Positions 17,179 through 26,671 of a DNA stretch of 64,000 nucleotides are shown in pieces (positions within the stretch are counted from its first letter, which is position 1; each line of letters begins with the position of its first letter). Below the pieces are notes generated by a model, which searched no databases, was not told where the DNA came from, and saw only the letters and a program-made list of their open reading frames with translations. Both the position numbers and the translations under genes were made by a program. The stretch is from Methylococcales bacterium (GTDB lineage: Bacteria; Pseudomonadota; Gammaproteobacteria; Methylococcales; Methylomonadaceae). The stretch spans positions 1-64,000 of the forward strand of contig JAQTPT010000006.1 in NCBI GenBank assembly GCA_028712795.1, written 5' to 3'.

Positions 17179-19113
17179 GTGACTGTTGAAGCAAAAAAAG
17201 AAACCCTGGGCTTTGAAACCGAAGTAAAACACCTCCTGCATTTGATGATTCACTCCTTGTACAGTAACAAGGAAATTTTCTTGCGCGAGCTCATTTCAAA
17301 TGCATCGGATGCAGCAGACAAGCTACGTTTTGAAGCGCTTTCTAATGATAGTCTGTATGAAGGCGACAGCGACCTCAAAATCCGCCTGGAATTTGATAAA
17401 GAAAAGCGCACAATCACTATTATCGATAATGGCATCGGCATGAGCCGCGCGGAAGTTCAGGAACATATCGGGACGATTGCAAAATCGGGCACCAAGCAGT
17501 TTTTTGAAGCCTTGACCGGTGAACAAGCTAAAGACAGCGAACTAATTGGTCAATTTGGCGTTGGTTTTTATTCGGCGTTTATTGTTGCTGACAAAGTGAC
17601 CTTGATCACGCGCAAGGCAGGCGCTGATAAAAGCGAAGGCACTCGCTGGGAATCGGCGGGCGAAGGCGATTACACGATAGAGACCGTAGAAAAAGAAAAA
17701 CGCGGAACCGAAATTGTCTTGCATCTGAAAGAAGCCGAAGGCGAGTTTTTAGACGGCTACCGTATCCGCTCCATCGTCAGAAAATTCTCCGATCATATTT
17801 CCTTGCCTATCGTGATGGATAAAGAAGTCATGCCGGCAATGGACGAAGAAGAAGGCGAGGAAGCCAAGCCCGTTGCGCAAATCGAAGAAGAAACCATCAA
17901 CAGCGCTTCGGCGTTATGGACTAAAGCCCGTCAAGAGATTTCAGACGAAGATTACAATCAATTCTACAAACATGTAGGCCATGATTTTCAAGACCCGTTA
18001 ACTTTTGTACACAGTAAAGTTGAAGGCACGAATGAATATACTATGTTGCTTTATGTGCCATCCCGGGCGCCCTTTGATTTGTGGGACAGGGAGGCTAAAC
18101 ATGGCGTAAAATTGTATATTCGCAAAGTCTTTATTACCGATGATGCCGAGCAATTAATGCCGCGTTATTTGCGTTTTATCAGAGGTATTATTGACGCCAA
18201 CTCTTTGCCTCTGAACGTATCAAGAGAAATTCTGCAACAAAGCAAACAAATCAGCGCCATTAAATCCGGCGCGGTCAAAAAAGTGCTGGGCATGTTGGAA
18301 AATCTGGCCAAAAATGAACCTGAAAAATATGAGAAGTTCTGGACTCAGTTTGGCGCAGTCATTAAAGAAGGCCCGATTGAAGACCATGGCAATAAAGAAC
18401 GCGTGGCCAAGCTGCTACGCTTTGCGTCCACCCATGCGGATACTGATAAACAGGAAGTTGCGCTGGAAGACTACGTAAGCCGTATGAAAGAAGGCCAGGA
18501 TAAAATCTATTATGTGACGGCAGACAGTTTTTCAGCAGCAAAAAATAGCCCGCATCTGGAAATTTTCCGCAAGAAAGGCATAGAAGTCTTATTGTTATCA
18601 GACCGCATTGATGAATGGCTGGTGTCTAATCTGGACGAGTTTGACGGCAAGCATTTACAGTCTGTTGCCAAAGGAGATCTGGATTTGGGCAAGCTTGATG
18701 AGGAAGAAGATAAAACCGCCCAGGAAGAAGCGAATAAAGACTTTGAGGCAGTACTCAAGCAGATTAAAGACGTATTAGCCGATAAAGTCAGTGAAGTGCG
18801 CTTGAGCCACCGCTTAACCGAATCACCTGCCTGTTTGGTCGCCGACGTTTATGGCATGAGTCTCAACATGGAAAGAATCATGAAAGACGCAGGCCAAATG
18901 ATGGGTATGGGCATGAGCAGAAAGCCGATTTTTGAAATCAACCCGGCTCACCCCCTGGTTGTGCGTATGAAAGCTGAACAGGATGACACCCGCTTTGCCG
19001 ATTTGACCCACATCCTGTTTGACCAGGCAATTTTGAGCGAAGGCGGACAACTTGATGACCCCGCTGCCTTTGTGCACAAGTTGAATGGCTTGTTACAAGG
19101 CTTGTTAAACTAA
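17179..19113 (+). CDS. htpG: Chaperone HtpG (Hsp90)
   Basis: A 644-residue cytosolic Hsp90, a dimeric ATP-dependent chaperone. The GHKL ATPase domain (about 1-220) shows [25 protein letters not shown] and [11 protein letters not shown]. The middle domain (about 240-500) has the catalytic-loop sequence [10 protein letters not shown]. The C-terminal dimerisation domain ends GLLQGLLN. Full family length. The start is GTG at 17179 with an AGGA ribosome site, giving [20 protein letters not shown]. It is driven by the sigma32-like promoter upstream and ended by the hairpin at 19130-19156. Confidence 0.98.
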   Translation: MTVEAKKETLGFETEVKHLLHLMIHSLYSNKEIFLRELISNASDAADKLRFEALSNDSLYEGDSDLKIRLEFDKEKRTITIIDNGIGMSRAEVQEHIGTIAKSGTKQFFEALTGEQAKDSELIGQFGVGFYSAFIVADKVTLITRKAGADKSEGTRWESAGEGDYTIETVEKEKRGTEIVLHLKEAEGEFLDGYRIRSIVRKFSDHISLPIVMDKEVMPAMDEEEGEEAKPVAQIEEETINSASALWTKARQEISDEDYNQFYKHVGHDFQDPLTFVHSKVEGTNEYTMLLYVPSRAPFDLWDREAKHGVKLYIRKVFITDDAEQLMPRYLRFIRGIIDANSLPLNVSREILQQSKQISAIKSGAVKKVLGMLENLAKNEPEKYEKFWTQFGAVIKEGPIEDHGNKERVAKLLRFASTHADTDKQEVALEDYVSRMKEGQDKIYYVTADSFSAAKNSPHLEIFRKKGIEVLLLSDRIDEWLVSNLDEFDGKHLQSVAKGDLDLGKLDEEEDKTAQEEANKDFEAVLKQIKDVLADKVSEVRLSHRLTESPACLVADVYGMSLNMERIMKDAGQMMGMGMSRKPIFEINPAHPLVVRMKAEQDDTRFADLTHILFDQAILSEGGQLDDPAAFVHKLNGLLQGLLN

Positions 19114-19129
19114 ACATCATCAAAACTAA

Positions 19130-19156
19130 AAGGCTGGAGTGATCCAGCCTTTTTTA
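19130..19156 (+). terminator. htpG intrinsic terminator
   Basis: Perfect stem aaggctgga / tccagcctt with a GTGA tetraloop, followed by a T-run (19151-19155). It lies 16 bases after the htpG stop. Confidence 0.92.
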
Positions 19157-19479
19157 TATCTCTAATTTGTTACCGTGAAAGTACATCTTTCATCATTAAG
19201 GGATGACAACCTATTTTCATGATCGTTAGGTTCGAATTAGCTAATCGCTTGATAGGCATGATGCTATGCCAATATAACTATTCGCATTGCGCCAGTTTAT
19301 TTTGTCTGCACACATATCCGGTTAGAATAGGGAACCTTTCAGTAGAAAGATTGTTTATTATTGAGCGCGTAAGCAATCGGGTGTCGTTTTAATCCCGTTC
19401 CCGCTAATTGGGTTAAAATATCTCACGTATTTCGGGTGCAATGCTTTCATACTATGGATTAAAAAAAATAACTAATATC
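19157..19479. other. Intergenic gap before the moxR-bat operon
   Basis: 323 bases from the htpG terminator to the MoxR start. A short stem (ggcat / atgcc) lies near 19255-19270. The operon promoter is presumably here but no box stands out. Confidence 0.45.
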
Positions 19480-20472
19480 ATGTCAGAACCTAACCTCAAA
19501 AATAATACCACCCAATCCCTGTTAATCCAGTTAAAAAACTTTATTAATCAGGAAATTATCGGCCAGGATGTCCTTGTTGAAAGGATGCTTATCGGATTGT
19601 TGGCCGATGGTCATATTTTGGTTGAAGGCGCTCCGGGCCTGGCCAAAACCCGGGCGATCAATGTGTTAAGCAAAGGTATCCACGGTGATTTTCACCGGGT
19701 GCAATTCACGCCCGATTTATTGCCCGCTGATTTAACCGGGACAGAAATTTATCGCCCGCAGCAAGGCACGTTTGAATTTCAAAAAGGGCCTTTATTTCAT
19801 AACCTGATATTGGCTGATGAAATCAACCGCTCGCCCGCAAAAGTTCAGGCCGCGTTATTGGAAGCCATGGCGGAGCGGCAAATAACAGTCGGTCAGGCAA
19901 CGTATCCCTTACCGAAACTGTTTATGGTAATGGCAACGCAAAACCCTATCGAACAGGAAGGAACCTATCCTTTGCCCGAAGCGCAGCTGGATCGGTTTTT
20001 GCTGCATGTGAAAGTGGATTATCCTAAAGCCGAGCATGAAAAAAGCATTCTGCATCTGGCCCGAACGGAAGCCCGTTCGGAATCGTTAAAAAGCGCTGAT
20101 AAATTTGAACCGATTAGTCAAAGCACCTTGTTCGACGCGCGTAATGAAGTGCTGGACATTTATATGGCGGAAAGCCTTGAAGATTATTTGCTGCAAATCG
20201 TACTCGCAACCCGAAACCCGGCAGCGTATGGACACGACCTTGCCTCATGGCTGCAATATGGTGCAAGCCCAAGGGCCAGCATAGCCCTGGATCGTTGTTC
20301 CAGAGCCAAGGCCTGGCTGGCGCAACGGGATTTTGTCGGCCCTGAAGATATTCAGGATATGGCCTTCGATGTTTTGCGGCATCGCCTGATTCTGTCTTAT
20401 GAAGCCGAGGCTGAAGGCATCACTACCGATCATTTCATAAAAGAACTTATTTCCAGAGTTGCCGTACCTTGA
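19480..20472 (+). CDS. MoxR family AAA+ ATPase
   Basis: A 330-residue MoxR ATPase, thought to act as a chaperone that readies partner proteins with the VWA-domain genes beside it. Walker A is EGAPGLAKTRA (about 60), Walker B LILADEINRSPAKVQ, sensor 1 MATQNPIEQEG and the sensor 2 region YGASPRASIALDR. I chose ATG at 19480 (MSEPNLKNN) as closest to family N-termini; ATG at 19441 in the same frame is possible and neither has a strong ribosome site. It is the first gene of the operon, and its TGA overlaps the next ATG. Confidence 0.92.
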   Translation: MSEPNLKNNTTQSLLIQLKNFINQEIIGQDVLVERMLIGLLADGHILVEGAPGLAKTRAINVLSKGIHGDFHRVQFTPDLLPADLTGTEIYRPQQGTFEFQKGPLFHNLILADEINRSPAKVQAALLEAMAERQITVGQATYPLPKLFMVMATQNPIEQEGTYPLPEAQLDRFLLHVKVDYPKAEHEKSILHLARTEARSESLKSADKFEPISQSTLFDARNEVLDIYMAESLEDYLLQIVLATRNPAAYGHDLASWLQYGASPRASIALDRCSRAKAWLAQRDFVGPEDIQDMAFDVLRHRLILSYEAEAEGITTDHFIKELISRVAVP

Positions 20473-21383
20473 TGTTATTCAATAAACAAATTGATCCCGT
20501 CAGGCAGTCAAGGCATGAGCTGGTTTCTGTCTCGTTAAAAACGCTGATTGATTTGGCAAAACTGGCCAGCAGCTTAAATTTGCATCACACGCAACTTCGT
20601 TCACGGCAAAGCGGCGGCTATATGTCCCGCTTTAAAGGTCGTGGTATGGAGTTTGATGAGGCCCGTTTATATCAACCGGGCGATGATATTCGCAGCATCG
20701 ATTGGCGGGTTACGGCGCGTACCGGAAAACCCCATACCAAGGTGTTTAGGGAAGAACGCGAAAGGCCGGTCTTTATTTCCGTGGACAACCGTCTTACGAT
20801 GCACTTTGCTACGCGAGGCGTTTTTAAATCGGTATTGGCGGCAAAACTTGCCGGGTTATTGGCATGGACAGCCGAGTATCATGGTGACCGGATAGGCGGA
20901 CAGCTATTTTCCGAGCATGAATGCCGTGAATTAAAACCGCAAAATGGCAGGCATGCAGTGTTGCGATTTTTAAATGCATTGGTTAAGCCTCAGGAACCGC
21001 AAAGCAAAGCGTTCACTCTGGATCAGGTATTGGCACGGCTTAACCAACATGCGAGGCCCGGCAGTCTGGTCTATATCATCAGTGATTTTCGCGGTATTAA
21101 TGACCAGGCTGAAACGCACATAGCAAATTTATCCCAACATTGCGAGGTGGTGTTAATTTTTGTTTATGATCCGCTGGAAAGCAGTTTGCCTACTAAAGGC
21201 CGCTATCGTTTTACCGATGATGAGCGCGATGTGGTTATTGACGCCAGCGATCAACAACGGCTATTAAGTTATCAACAACGCTTTGATCAACGTCTACAAC
21301 GGCTTGAGTTAATAGCTAAAAAACAGGGACTAACTTTCATTCAGTGCAGTACTTCGGAAGACCCCTTACAATGTTTAAGATGA
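20472..21383 (+). CDS. DUF58 domain protein
   Basis: A 303-residue protein with a C-terminal DUF58 (vWA-like) region: RFKGRGMEFDEARLYQPGDD followed by IRSIDWRVTARTGKPHTK (about 60-95), the family hallmark. DUF58 proteins are constant partners of MoxR ATPases. The ATG shares bases with the MoxR stop (TGATG), which indicates translational coupling. The operon is interrupted after this gene by a toxin-antitoxin pair. Confidence 0.92.
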   Translation: MLFNKQIDPVRQSRHELVSVSLKTLIDLAKLASSLNLHHTQLRSRQSGGYMSRFKGRGMEFDEARLYQPGDDIRSIDWRVTARTGKPHTKVFREERERPVFISVDNRLTMHFATRGVFKSVLAAKLAGLLAWTAEYHGDRIGGQLFSEHECRELKPQNGRHAVLRFLNALVKPQEPQSKAFTLDQVLARLNQHARPGSLVYIISDFRGINDQAETHIANLSQHCEVVLIFVYDPLESSLPTKGRYRFTDDERDVVIDASDQQRLLSYQQRFDQRLQRLELIAKKQGLTFIQCSTSEDPLQCLR

Positions 21384-21492
21384 CATTAACACGCGATTCG
21401 TTTTTAAATTCAGGATTGGGAACAACTGGCTCACTCATCTATCATGCCAAACGCAAAAATTGTACAAACCGCAACAACGCAAAGGAAAACCC

Positions 21493-21744
21493 ATGCAAGC
21501 CATAGAATTTGAAACGCAACTTAACAAAGGTATGATCCATTTGCCACTTGCCTATCGGCATTGGCACGAAGGACAAAAAGTAAAGATTATCGTTTTAAGC
21601 GATGATGAAAACCAGTTAGATACAGCTGACAATAAAACCAACATGTCTTGTTTAGATATGATTCAGGAGGATGTTGGCGTTATCCTTAATGCCCCCGAAG
21701 ATTTATCATCAAACCCAGAATATTTAAAAGGCTATGGCGAATGA
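21493..21744 (+). CDS. Antitoxin partner of PIN toxin
   Basis: An 83-residue small acidic protein starting MQAIEFETQLNKGMIHLPLA at ATG 21493, with a GGA-type ribosome site. The N-terminal half has the short beta-strand pattern (GMIHLPLAYRHWHEGQKVKIIVL) seen in AbrB/SpoVT-like or PHD-like antitoxins of PIN toxins. The C-terminus (about 50-83) looks disordered, as expected for toxin neutralisation. It overlaps the PIN gene by ATGA. The exact family is uncertain. Confidence 0.75.
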   Translation: MQAIEFETQLNKGMIHLPLAYRHWHEGQKVKIIVLSDDENQLDTADNKTNMSCLDMIQEDVGVILNAPEDLSSNPEYLKGYGE

Positions 21745-22163
21745 AAAAACAGGTGATTGTTGATACGGGCGTAATAGTTGCCATTATTAATAAAAATGAC
21801 CATTATCATCACTGGGCCACTCAACAGTTTGCGGATATTCAGCCGCCCTTATTAACTTGTGAATCAATAATTTCTGAAGTCTGTTATTTACTAAGACACT
21901 ATCAACAATCTAATTTACTCTTGCAATGGTTAGAAAAGGGAGTTTTATCATTACTCTTTCGCTTGCAAGATGAAATACAGCCGCTTAATTCACTGTTGAA
22001 AAAATATAGCGATGTCCCTATGTCGTTAGCAGATGGATGTCTTGTCCGTTTAGCTGAAAACTATCCACAAAGTCTGATCTTAACATTGGACAGTGATTTT
22101 AAAGTTTACCGTAAAAACAGTAATCAGATTATTTCGTTAATCTTTCCGGATAAAAGTAAGTAG
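21741..22163 (+). CDS. PIN domain ribonuclease toxin (VapC-like)
   Basis: A 140-residue PIN domain protein. Candidate metal-binding acids are D8 (VIVDTGVIVAI), E41/E46 (ESIISEV), D98 (SLADGCLVRL) and D117/D119 (LTLDSDF). VapC-type toxins cut tRNA or rRNA until an antitoxin binds. The ATG overlaps the antitoxin stop (ATGA), the usual order for vapBC. The pair lies inside the MoxR-Bat operon in the same orientation, between DUF58 and DUF4381, so the operon may be read through it. Confidence 0.88.
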   Translation: MKKQVIVDTGVIVAIINKNDHYHHWATQQFADIQPPLLTCESIISEVCYLLRHYQQSNLLLQWLEKGVLSLLFRLQDEIQPLNSLLKKYSDVPMSLADGCLVRLAENYPQSLILTLDSDFKVYRKNSNQIISLIFPDKSK

Positions 22164-22240
22164 GGTGATTCTTATGTTTTCATCATGCGGTGTAAATAGA
22201 GCGTAAACGCTTAAAATGCTTAGAAAACTGAAACAAAAAT

Positions 22241-22732
22241 ATGCAACCCACTCAACTTCCCCTTAAAGATATACATCTGCCCGAAGCTATCGGCTGGTGG
22301 CCTCCGGCTATAGGGTGGTGGCTGCTGGCGATACTGATCCCTCTATCGATTGTGTTTTTGTACCGGTTTTATAAGCACCTGACACGTAAAACCGCCATCA
22401 AAACAGCTAAAAAAACGCTGGCGGCTATCAAAGGGAGTCAGTCCCTGGATAACAAACAAAAACTCGTCGAAATTTCCATGCTGATTCGCCGCGTCGCTAT
22501 CAGTGTTAACCCGAGAACTGAAGTCGCAAGTTTGACTGGGCGTCAGTGGTTAGCCTTTCTCGATACGTCGCTAACTGGCGAGTCCTTTAGTGAAGGCGGC
22601 GGTCAACTTTTAGCCGATGCGCCCTATCAAAGCACGCCGCCTACCGAACTGGAAATTGCTCAACTCATCAGTCTTTGTGAAGATTGGCTTAAAGCCCAAA
22701 CCTTACAAGTCAAAAGAAAACAAAAATTATGA
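22241..22732 (+). CDS. DUF4381 domain membrane protein
   Basis: A 163-residue protein with one membrane helix (about 26-43), the N-terminal LPLKDIHLPEAIGWWPPAIG motif typical of DUF4381 and a cytosolic helical domain. DUF4381 genes sit between DUF58 and the VWA genes in aerotolerance-type operons. Function is unknown. The stop overlaps the next start (ATGA). The operon is resumed here after the toxin-antitoxin insertion. Confidence 0.87.
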   Translation: MQPTQLPLKDIHLPEAIGWWPPAIGWWLLAILIPLSIVFLYRFYKHLTRKTAIKTAKKTLAAIKGSQSLDNKQKLVEISMLIRRVAISVNPRTEVASLTGRQWLAFLDTSLTGESFSEGGGQLLADAPYQSTPPTELEIAQLISLCEDWLKAQTLQVKRKQKL

Positions 22733-23709
22733 TTCATTTTGAGTGGCCCTGGCTCTTGACCGCATTACCTTTACCTTTATTAATCCGCTGGTGGTTACCC
22801 GCTAATAACCCAGTGGAGCAGGCGGCATTAAAAGTCCCGTTTCTGGATGACTTTTCTGAAGGTAAAACACTGCTTGTTTCCCAAGCTCAACAATGGCCCT
22901 TATTGCTGGCGGCAGTCGCCTGGTTTTTATTGGTTATAGCCTGCGCGCGGCCGCAATGGCTTGGAGAGCCGATTGAGCAGGCGGTGAGCGGCCGGGATTT
23001 AATGCTGGCAGTGGATTTATCCGCCAGTATGGAAGAGCAGGATTTTATAATTAATAAGAATCCCGTCGATCGGCTGACCGCGATCAAATGGGTGGCCAAT
23101 GATTTTATTAACAGGCGTGTAGGCGACAGGGTGGGATTAATATTATTCGGCACGCAAGCCTATTTACAAACGCCCTTAACATTCGATAGAAAAACCGTGC
23201 AGACCTTGTTAGACGAATCAGTGATCGGTCTTGCCGGCGACAATACGGCCATAGGCGATGCTATCGGATTGGCCGTTAAACGCCTTAAAAATCAACCTGC
23301 CAATAGCCGCGTTTTAATTCTGTTAACTGATGGGGCCAATACGGCTGGTGAAGTCTCGCCCTTAAAAGCGGCTGAATTAGCCGCCGCAAACCAATTGAAA
23401 ATATATACCATCGGCGTAGGCGCAGATGAAATGATCGTACGCAGTTTTTTTGGCAACCATAAAGTTAACCCATCGCGGGATCTGGATGAAAACACCTTGG
23501 TCAAAGTTGCTGAAAGTACCGGCGGCCGTTATTTTCGGGCCAGAAATGCCAATGAGTTGAATAATATCTATATGTTGCTGGACAAACTTGAACCCGTTGA
23601 AAAAGACAAGCAATACTTCAGGCCGCGTAGCGAATTGTATTACTGGCCGTTATCTCTTGCATTGGGTCTGGCCGCTTTTATCTGCGTGTCCCGCGTGAGG
23701 TTGTCATGA
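22729..23709 (+). CDS. batA: BatA-like VWA domain membrane protein
   Basis: A 326-residue membrane-anchored von Willebrand A protein. N-terminal hydrophobic segments lie near 7-20 and 57-75. The VWA domain (about 88-280) has a MIDAS motif DLSASMEEQ and a later TDGANTAGE loop. A final helix is near 303-320. Bat proteins were named from Bacteroides aerotolerance and are thought to form a surface-stress complex with MoxR. It overlaps its neighbours by ATGA on both sides. Confidence 0.92.
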   Translation: MIHFEWPWLLTALPLPLLIRWWLPANNPVEQAALKVPFLDDFSEGKTLLVSQAQQWPLLLAAVAWFLLVIACARPQWLGEPIEQAVSGRDLMLAVDLSASMEEQDFIINKNPVDRLTAIKWVANDFINRRVGDRVGLILFGTQAYLQTPLTFDRKTVQTLLDESVIGLAGDNTAIGDAIGLAVKRLKNQPANSRVLILLTDGANTAGEVSPLKAAELAAANQLKIYTIGVGADEMIVRSFFGNHKVNPSRDLDENTLVKVAESTGGRYFRARNANELNNIYMLLDKLEPVEKDKQYFRPRSELYYWPLSLALGLAAFICVSRVRLS

Positions 23710-25520
23710 ACCTGGCTGAATTTCACTTCATTCGTCCGTACTGGTTGCTGGCGTTCATTCCCTACGTTGGGATAGTCGCCTTAATGTTAAGAAACAAGCT
23801 CAGTCATGGCAACTGGTCGGCGGTATGTGATGCGGAATTATTACCGTATTTATTGCAGGAAAAGGCAGTTAACCAAAGCCGCTGGCCATTAACAACAGGA
23901 GCCATCGCCGCTTTACTGGTAATTGCTGCATTGGCTGGACCAACCTGGCAGCGCTTGCCTTCGCCTGTATTCAGAAATGAATCGGCCCTGGTGATAGCTC
24001 TGGACTTATCGCGCTCCATGGATGCAGAAGATATCAAACCCAGCCGCTTGATCCGCGCGCGTTACAAAATTGCCGATATTCTTAAGCAGCGCAAGGACGG
24101 ACAGACTGCCTTGCTGGTTTATTCCGGCGATGCTTTTACCGTCACCCCGCTGACTGACGATACTGAAACGATTGATAGTCAATTATCAGCGCTCACTACC
24201 GACATTATGCCCAGTGAGGGCAACAATACCGGGCTTGTGCTGGAAAAAGCCGTTGAATTGTTTAAGCAGGCCGGCCTGCGAAAGGGCCAAATACTATTGG
24301 TGACAGATGACGTCGATGTAGATAAAACGCTACCTGTTGTAAAAGCGCTTGATGGCTACTCGTTATCAATTTTGGGCGTGGGAACACCTGATGGCGCACC
24401 GATCGCGCTGCCAGAAGGCGGTTTTTTGAAAGACGCTCAAGGCACTATTGTCATACCGAAATTAAATGCCGGTGATTTGGCAAAGCTGGCTCAGGCAGGA
24501 AAGGGGGATTATCAGACCATAACAGCCAATGATGCCGATATTCAAGCTTTGCTTGCAAACATAGACAAGCCTGTGCAACAGGAAGGTAAGGAGAATAAAA
24601 ATCTTTTGTTGGATCAGTGGGAAGACAAAGGCCCATGGCTCTTGTTACTGGCTCTGCCCTTGGCGGCATTGAGTTTCAGAAAAGGCCTGTTATGTTTTGC
24701 ATTATTTCTGCTATTGCCGCTGCCTAAAAACAGTTATGCCTTTGAATGGCAGGATTTATGGCAGAGCAAGGATCAACAGGCTCAACAGGCTTATAAAAAC
24801 AATCAATTTGAGCAAGCGGCAAAATTATTTGAAAATCCTGACTGGAAAGCGGCGGCCCATTACAAAACAGGCGAGTATGACAAGGCTATTGAAAACCTGA
24901 AAAACAACAAGACGGCTATGAGCGCTTACAATCAGGGCAACGCTCTGGCGCAATCGGGTCAGTTGGAACAGGCCATAAAAGCTTACGAAAAAGCATTGAA
25001 GCTAAATCCTGGTGACCCGGATGCCAAATACAACAAAGAGCTGGTAGAAAAGGAACTGGAAAAACAAAAGCAGCAACAGCAGAATAAAAAACAGGACAAT
25101 AAGCAAGATCAGCAAGATAACAAGCAGGACGAGAAACAACAGTCCAAACAGGACTCTCAGCAAGGAAAGGAGAGTGATAAATCAGAAAAGTCTGAAGAAC
25201 AAAAAGCATCCGAACAAAAGCCTGAACAGACTGAAGAGAAGAAATCTGAACAGCAACAGGCAGATGAACAAAAGTCTGCTGACAATAAAGAACAGCAGAA
25301 TAAACCGGAAGAAAAAAAACCGGAAGCCGAAAAGGTTCAACAAGCCGAGAAGAAAAAAGATGAAGGCAAGGAAACTGATAAACAAATGCCTGCCACTGCA
25401 CAGCCTACGGATGAACAACAACAAGCCAATGAGCAATGGCTTAAAAGAATCCCTGATGATCCTGCGGGCTTATTAAAACGCAAGTTTAAATATCAATACG
25501 GACAGCGTGGCCGTCAATAA
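23706..25520 (+). CDS. batB: BatB/BatC fusion: VWA + TPR + charged tail
   Basis: A 604-residue protein. Two N-terminal helices (about 10-28 and 58-75) lead into a VWA domain (about 90-285) with MIDAS DLSRSMDAED and TDDVDVD. Helices near 305-345 follow. TPR repeats (about 355-445, with YNQGNALAQSGQLEQAIKAY) correspond to a separate BatC in other species. Residues 450-575 are almost only Lys, Gln, Glu, Asp and Ser. The end PDDPAGLLKRKFKYQY is the conserved BatB/C C-terminus. No batD gene follows, unlike the usual operon; the next 580 bases hold only remnants. Confidence 0.92.
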   Translation: MNLAEFHFIRPYWLLAFIPYVGIVALMLRNKLSHGNWSAVCDAELLPYLLQEKAVNQSRWPLTTGAIAALLVIAALAGPTWQRLPSPVFRNESALVIALDLSRSMDAEDIKPSRLIRARYKIADILKQRKDGQTALLVYSGDAFTVTPLTDDTETIDSQLSALTTDIMPSEGNNTGLVLEKAVELFKQAGLRKGQILLVTDDVDVDKTLPVVKALDGYSLSILGVGTPDGAPIALPEGGFLKDAQGTIVIPKLNAGDLAKLAQAGKGDYQTITANDADIQALLANIDKPVQQEGKENKNLLLDQWEDKGPWLLLLALPLAALSFRKGLLCFALFLLLPLPKNSYAFEWQDLWQSKDQQAQQAYKNNQFEQAAKLFENPDWKAAAHYKTGEYDKAIENLKNNKTAMSAYNQGNALAQSGQLEQAIKAYEKALKLNPGDPDAKYNKELVEKELEKQKQQQQNKKQDNKQDQQDNKQDEKQQSKQDSQQGKESDKSEKSEEQKASEQKPEQTEEKKSEQQQADEQKSADNKEQQNKPEEKKPEAEKVQQAEKKKDEGKETDKQMPATAQPTDEQQQANEQWLKRIPDDPAGLLKRKFKYQYGQRGRQ

Positions 25521-26104
25521 GATGAATAATAATGGCTGGCAGGGAGAACTTGACCCATAAAAATATGGCATTGTTTATGGGCGTGTTGACATTTCCACGC
25601 ACGAAAAAACACGGGCATTAGCCGTTGAAATGCTTAACGGCGGGGACGTCATTTTACCGTGTTGGATCACACCCGCATTTGCCTTTGACGAATAATTAGG
25701 CAGAACGCGCATACGCCATTGGATCATTTTACATAGGCTTAGGTATGGAACACGAACTGCGCAAGGTTATCGTGCTTTCACTATGCTTGCGAGCGTTCTG
25801 AAAACCTGTCGAATACGTTTACAGTGTCCTGTCCGTGGCGATATTTGGAATCTGTCATTGATAATCGCCGGGCTGGTTTACTTGCGCCCCTTTGCCAGCC
25901 ATTATATGCCAAGGGCGTAAATAATTACATCCGGAGAGTTTCAATCCATCAATTGAAACCGCATTCTCCAGAATGGAGATATCCCACTGCAATCCAAGAA
26001 AAACCTTTTTTGCAAAATATAGCCTTTTTTGTGTTAGGATTACAATTCACTTGGAATTTTTCGGGTATGAACCCCAAACTAATTTAAACCAACAGGATAC
26101 TACT
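25521..26104. pseudogene. Degraded DNA with probable transposase remnant
   Basis: 584 bases without an intact gene, where batD would be expected. Short frame-shifted stretches read like the C-terminal end of a transposase: TAQGYRAFTMLASVLKTCRI near 25760-25815, continued in another frame by CPWRYLESVIDNRRAGLLAP from about 25830. An earlier stretch, VDISTHEKTRALAVEMLNGG (near 25580-25640), is not recognised. The GTTTCAAT-N6-ATTGAAAC palindrome at about 25938-25959 occurs once. I infer insertion-sequence decay. Confidence 0.4.
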
Positions 26105-26323
26105 ATGAAAACTAAAGCAATTATAGCCACAGGCTTAGTCACTCTGGCGTTATTGGCTGGCTGCAGCAAAGAAAAAGAAACCGCCACAACCGCTGTTGCT
26201 CCCGCTCCTGCTAAAGCACCGGCTCCAGCTCCGGTTAAAGCACCGGCTCCAGTTGTAGCTCCAGCTCCAGCTCCAGCTCCAGCTCCAGCTCCAGCTCCAG
26301 CTCCAGCTGCTGAAGGTAAATAA
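26105..26323 (+). CDS. Small Ala-Pro-rich lipoprotein
   Basis: A 72-residue protein. A lipoprotein signal peptide ends in LLAGC, so the mature protein starts at C20. It consists of CSKEKET and then almost only Ala, Pro, Val and Lys, with an (AP)8 tail and the end AAEGK. The tail is encoded by eight perfect GCTCCA repeats (26258-26305). ATG at 26105 has an AGGA site. Ala-Pro tails of this kind usually act as extended spacers. There is no recognised family, and it is transcribed alone. Confidence 0.75.
   Translation: MKTKAIIATGLVTLALLAGCSKEKETATTAVAPAPAKAPAPAPVKAPAPVVAPAPAPAPAPAPAPAPAAEGK
26258..26305 (+). repeat. Hexanucleotide tandem repeat (GCTCCA)8
   Basis: Eight perfect in-frame copies, with degenerate copies upstream (26215-26257). 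Slippage would change the length of the lipoprotein tail in two-residue steps without a frameshift. Confidence 0.9.
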
Positions 26324-26374
26324 CAAATAATTTGCCGGCTCCTAATCACCTGATTGGGCGCTGAATCTTGCAAG

Positions 26375-26407
26375 CTCTGGTGCTCAGCAATTGGGTGCCA
26401 GAGTTTT
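26375..26407 (+). terminator. Lipoprotein gene terminator
   Basis: ctctgg / ccagag stem with a 17-base loop, followed by TTTT. It lies about 50 bases past the lipoprotein stop. Confidence 0.55.
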
Positions 26408-26671
26408 CTCCCGGCCAATGACGGTAAGGTTTCTTCATTAGGGAATGGATTCAGCAAAGGTCATCCTGTCTGCGCTGCCCTTCAATGGATAAAAAACTGT
26501 AATTTTTACATTTTTCGAGTTTTGACAAGCTAAAAATAAGCAGCATAAAAGACCTTTGTTGTTAAAAAGCGAATCAGTTAATGTGCTAGAAAAGCTAAAA
26601 AAAACAATAAGAAAGCAATATTTTATCCTTGTGCTTTTGTAAAACAACAACATATCGATTAATTTGTTGCT
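26408..26671. other. AT-rich upstream region of the porin gene
   Basis: No gene seen. Together with the Pho boxes at 26672-26711, it forms the 440-base gap between the lipoprotein and the porin. Confidence 0.45.

Noticed and set aside
19250..19275. Third copy of the REP-like hairpin (ggcatgatgctatgcc)
   Set aside because: Only the short inner palindrome is similar; ends, length and flanking stem differ from the two 51-bp copies.
25938..25959. GTTTCAAT ... ATTGAAAC palindrome that looks like the ends of a CRISPR repeat
   Set aside because: It occurs once, with no spaced copies and no cas genes in the window.
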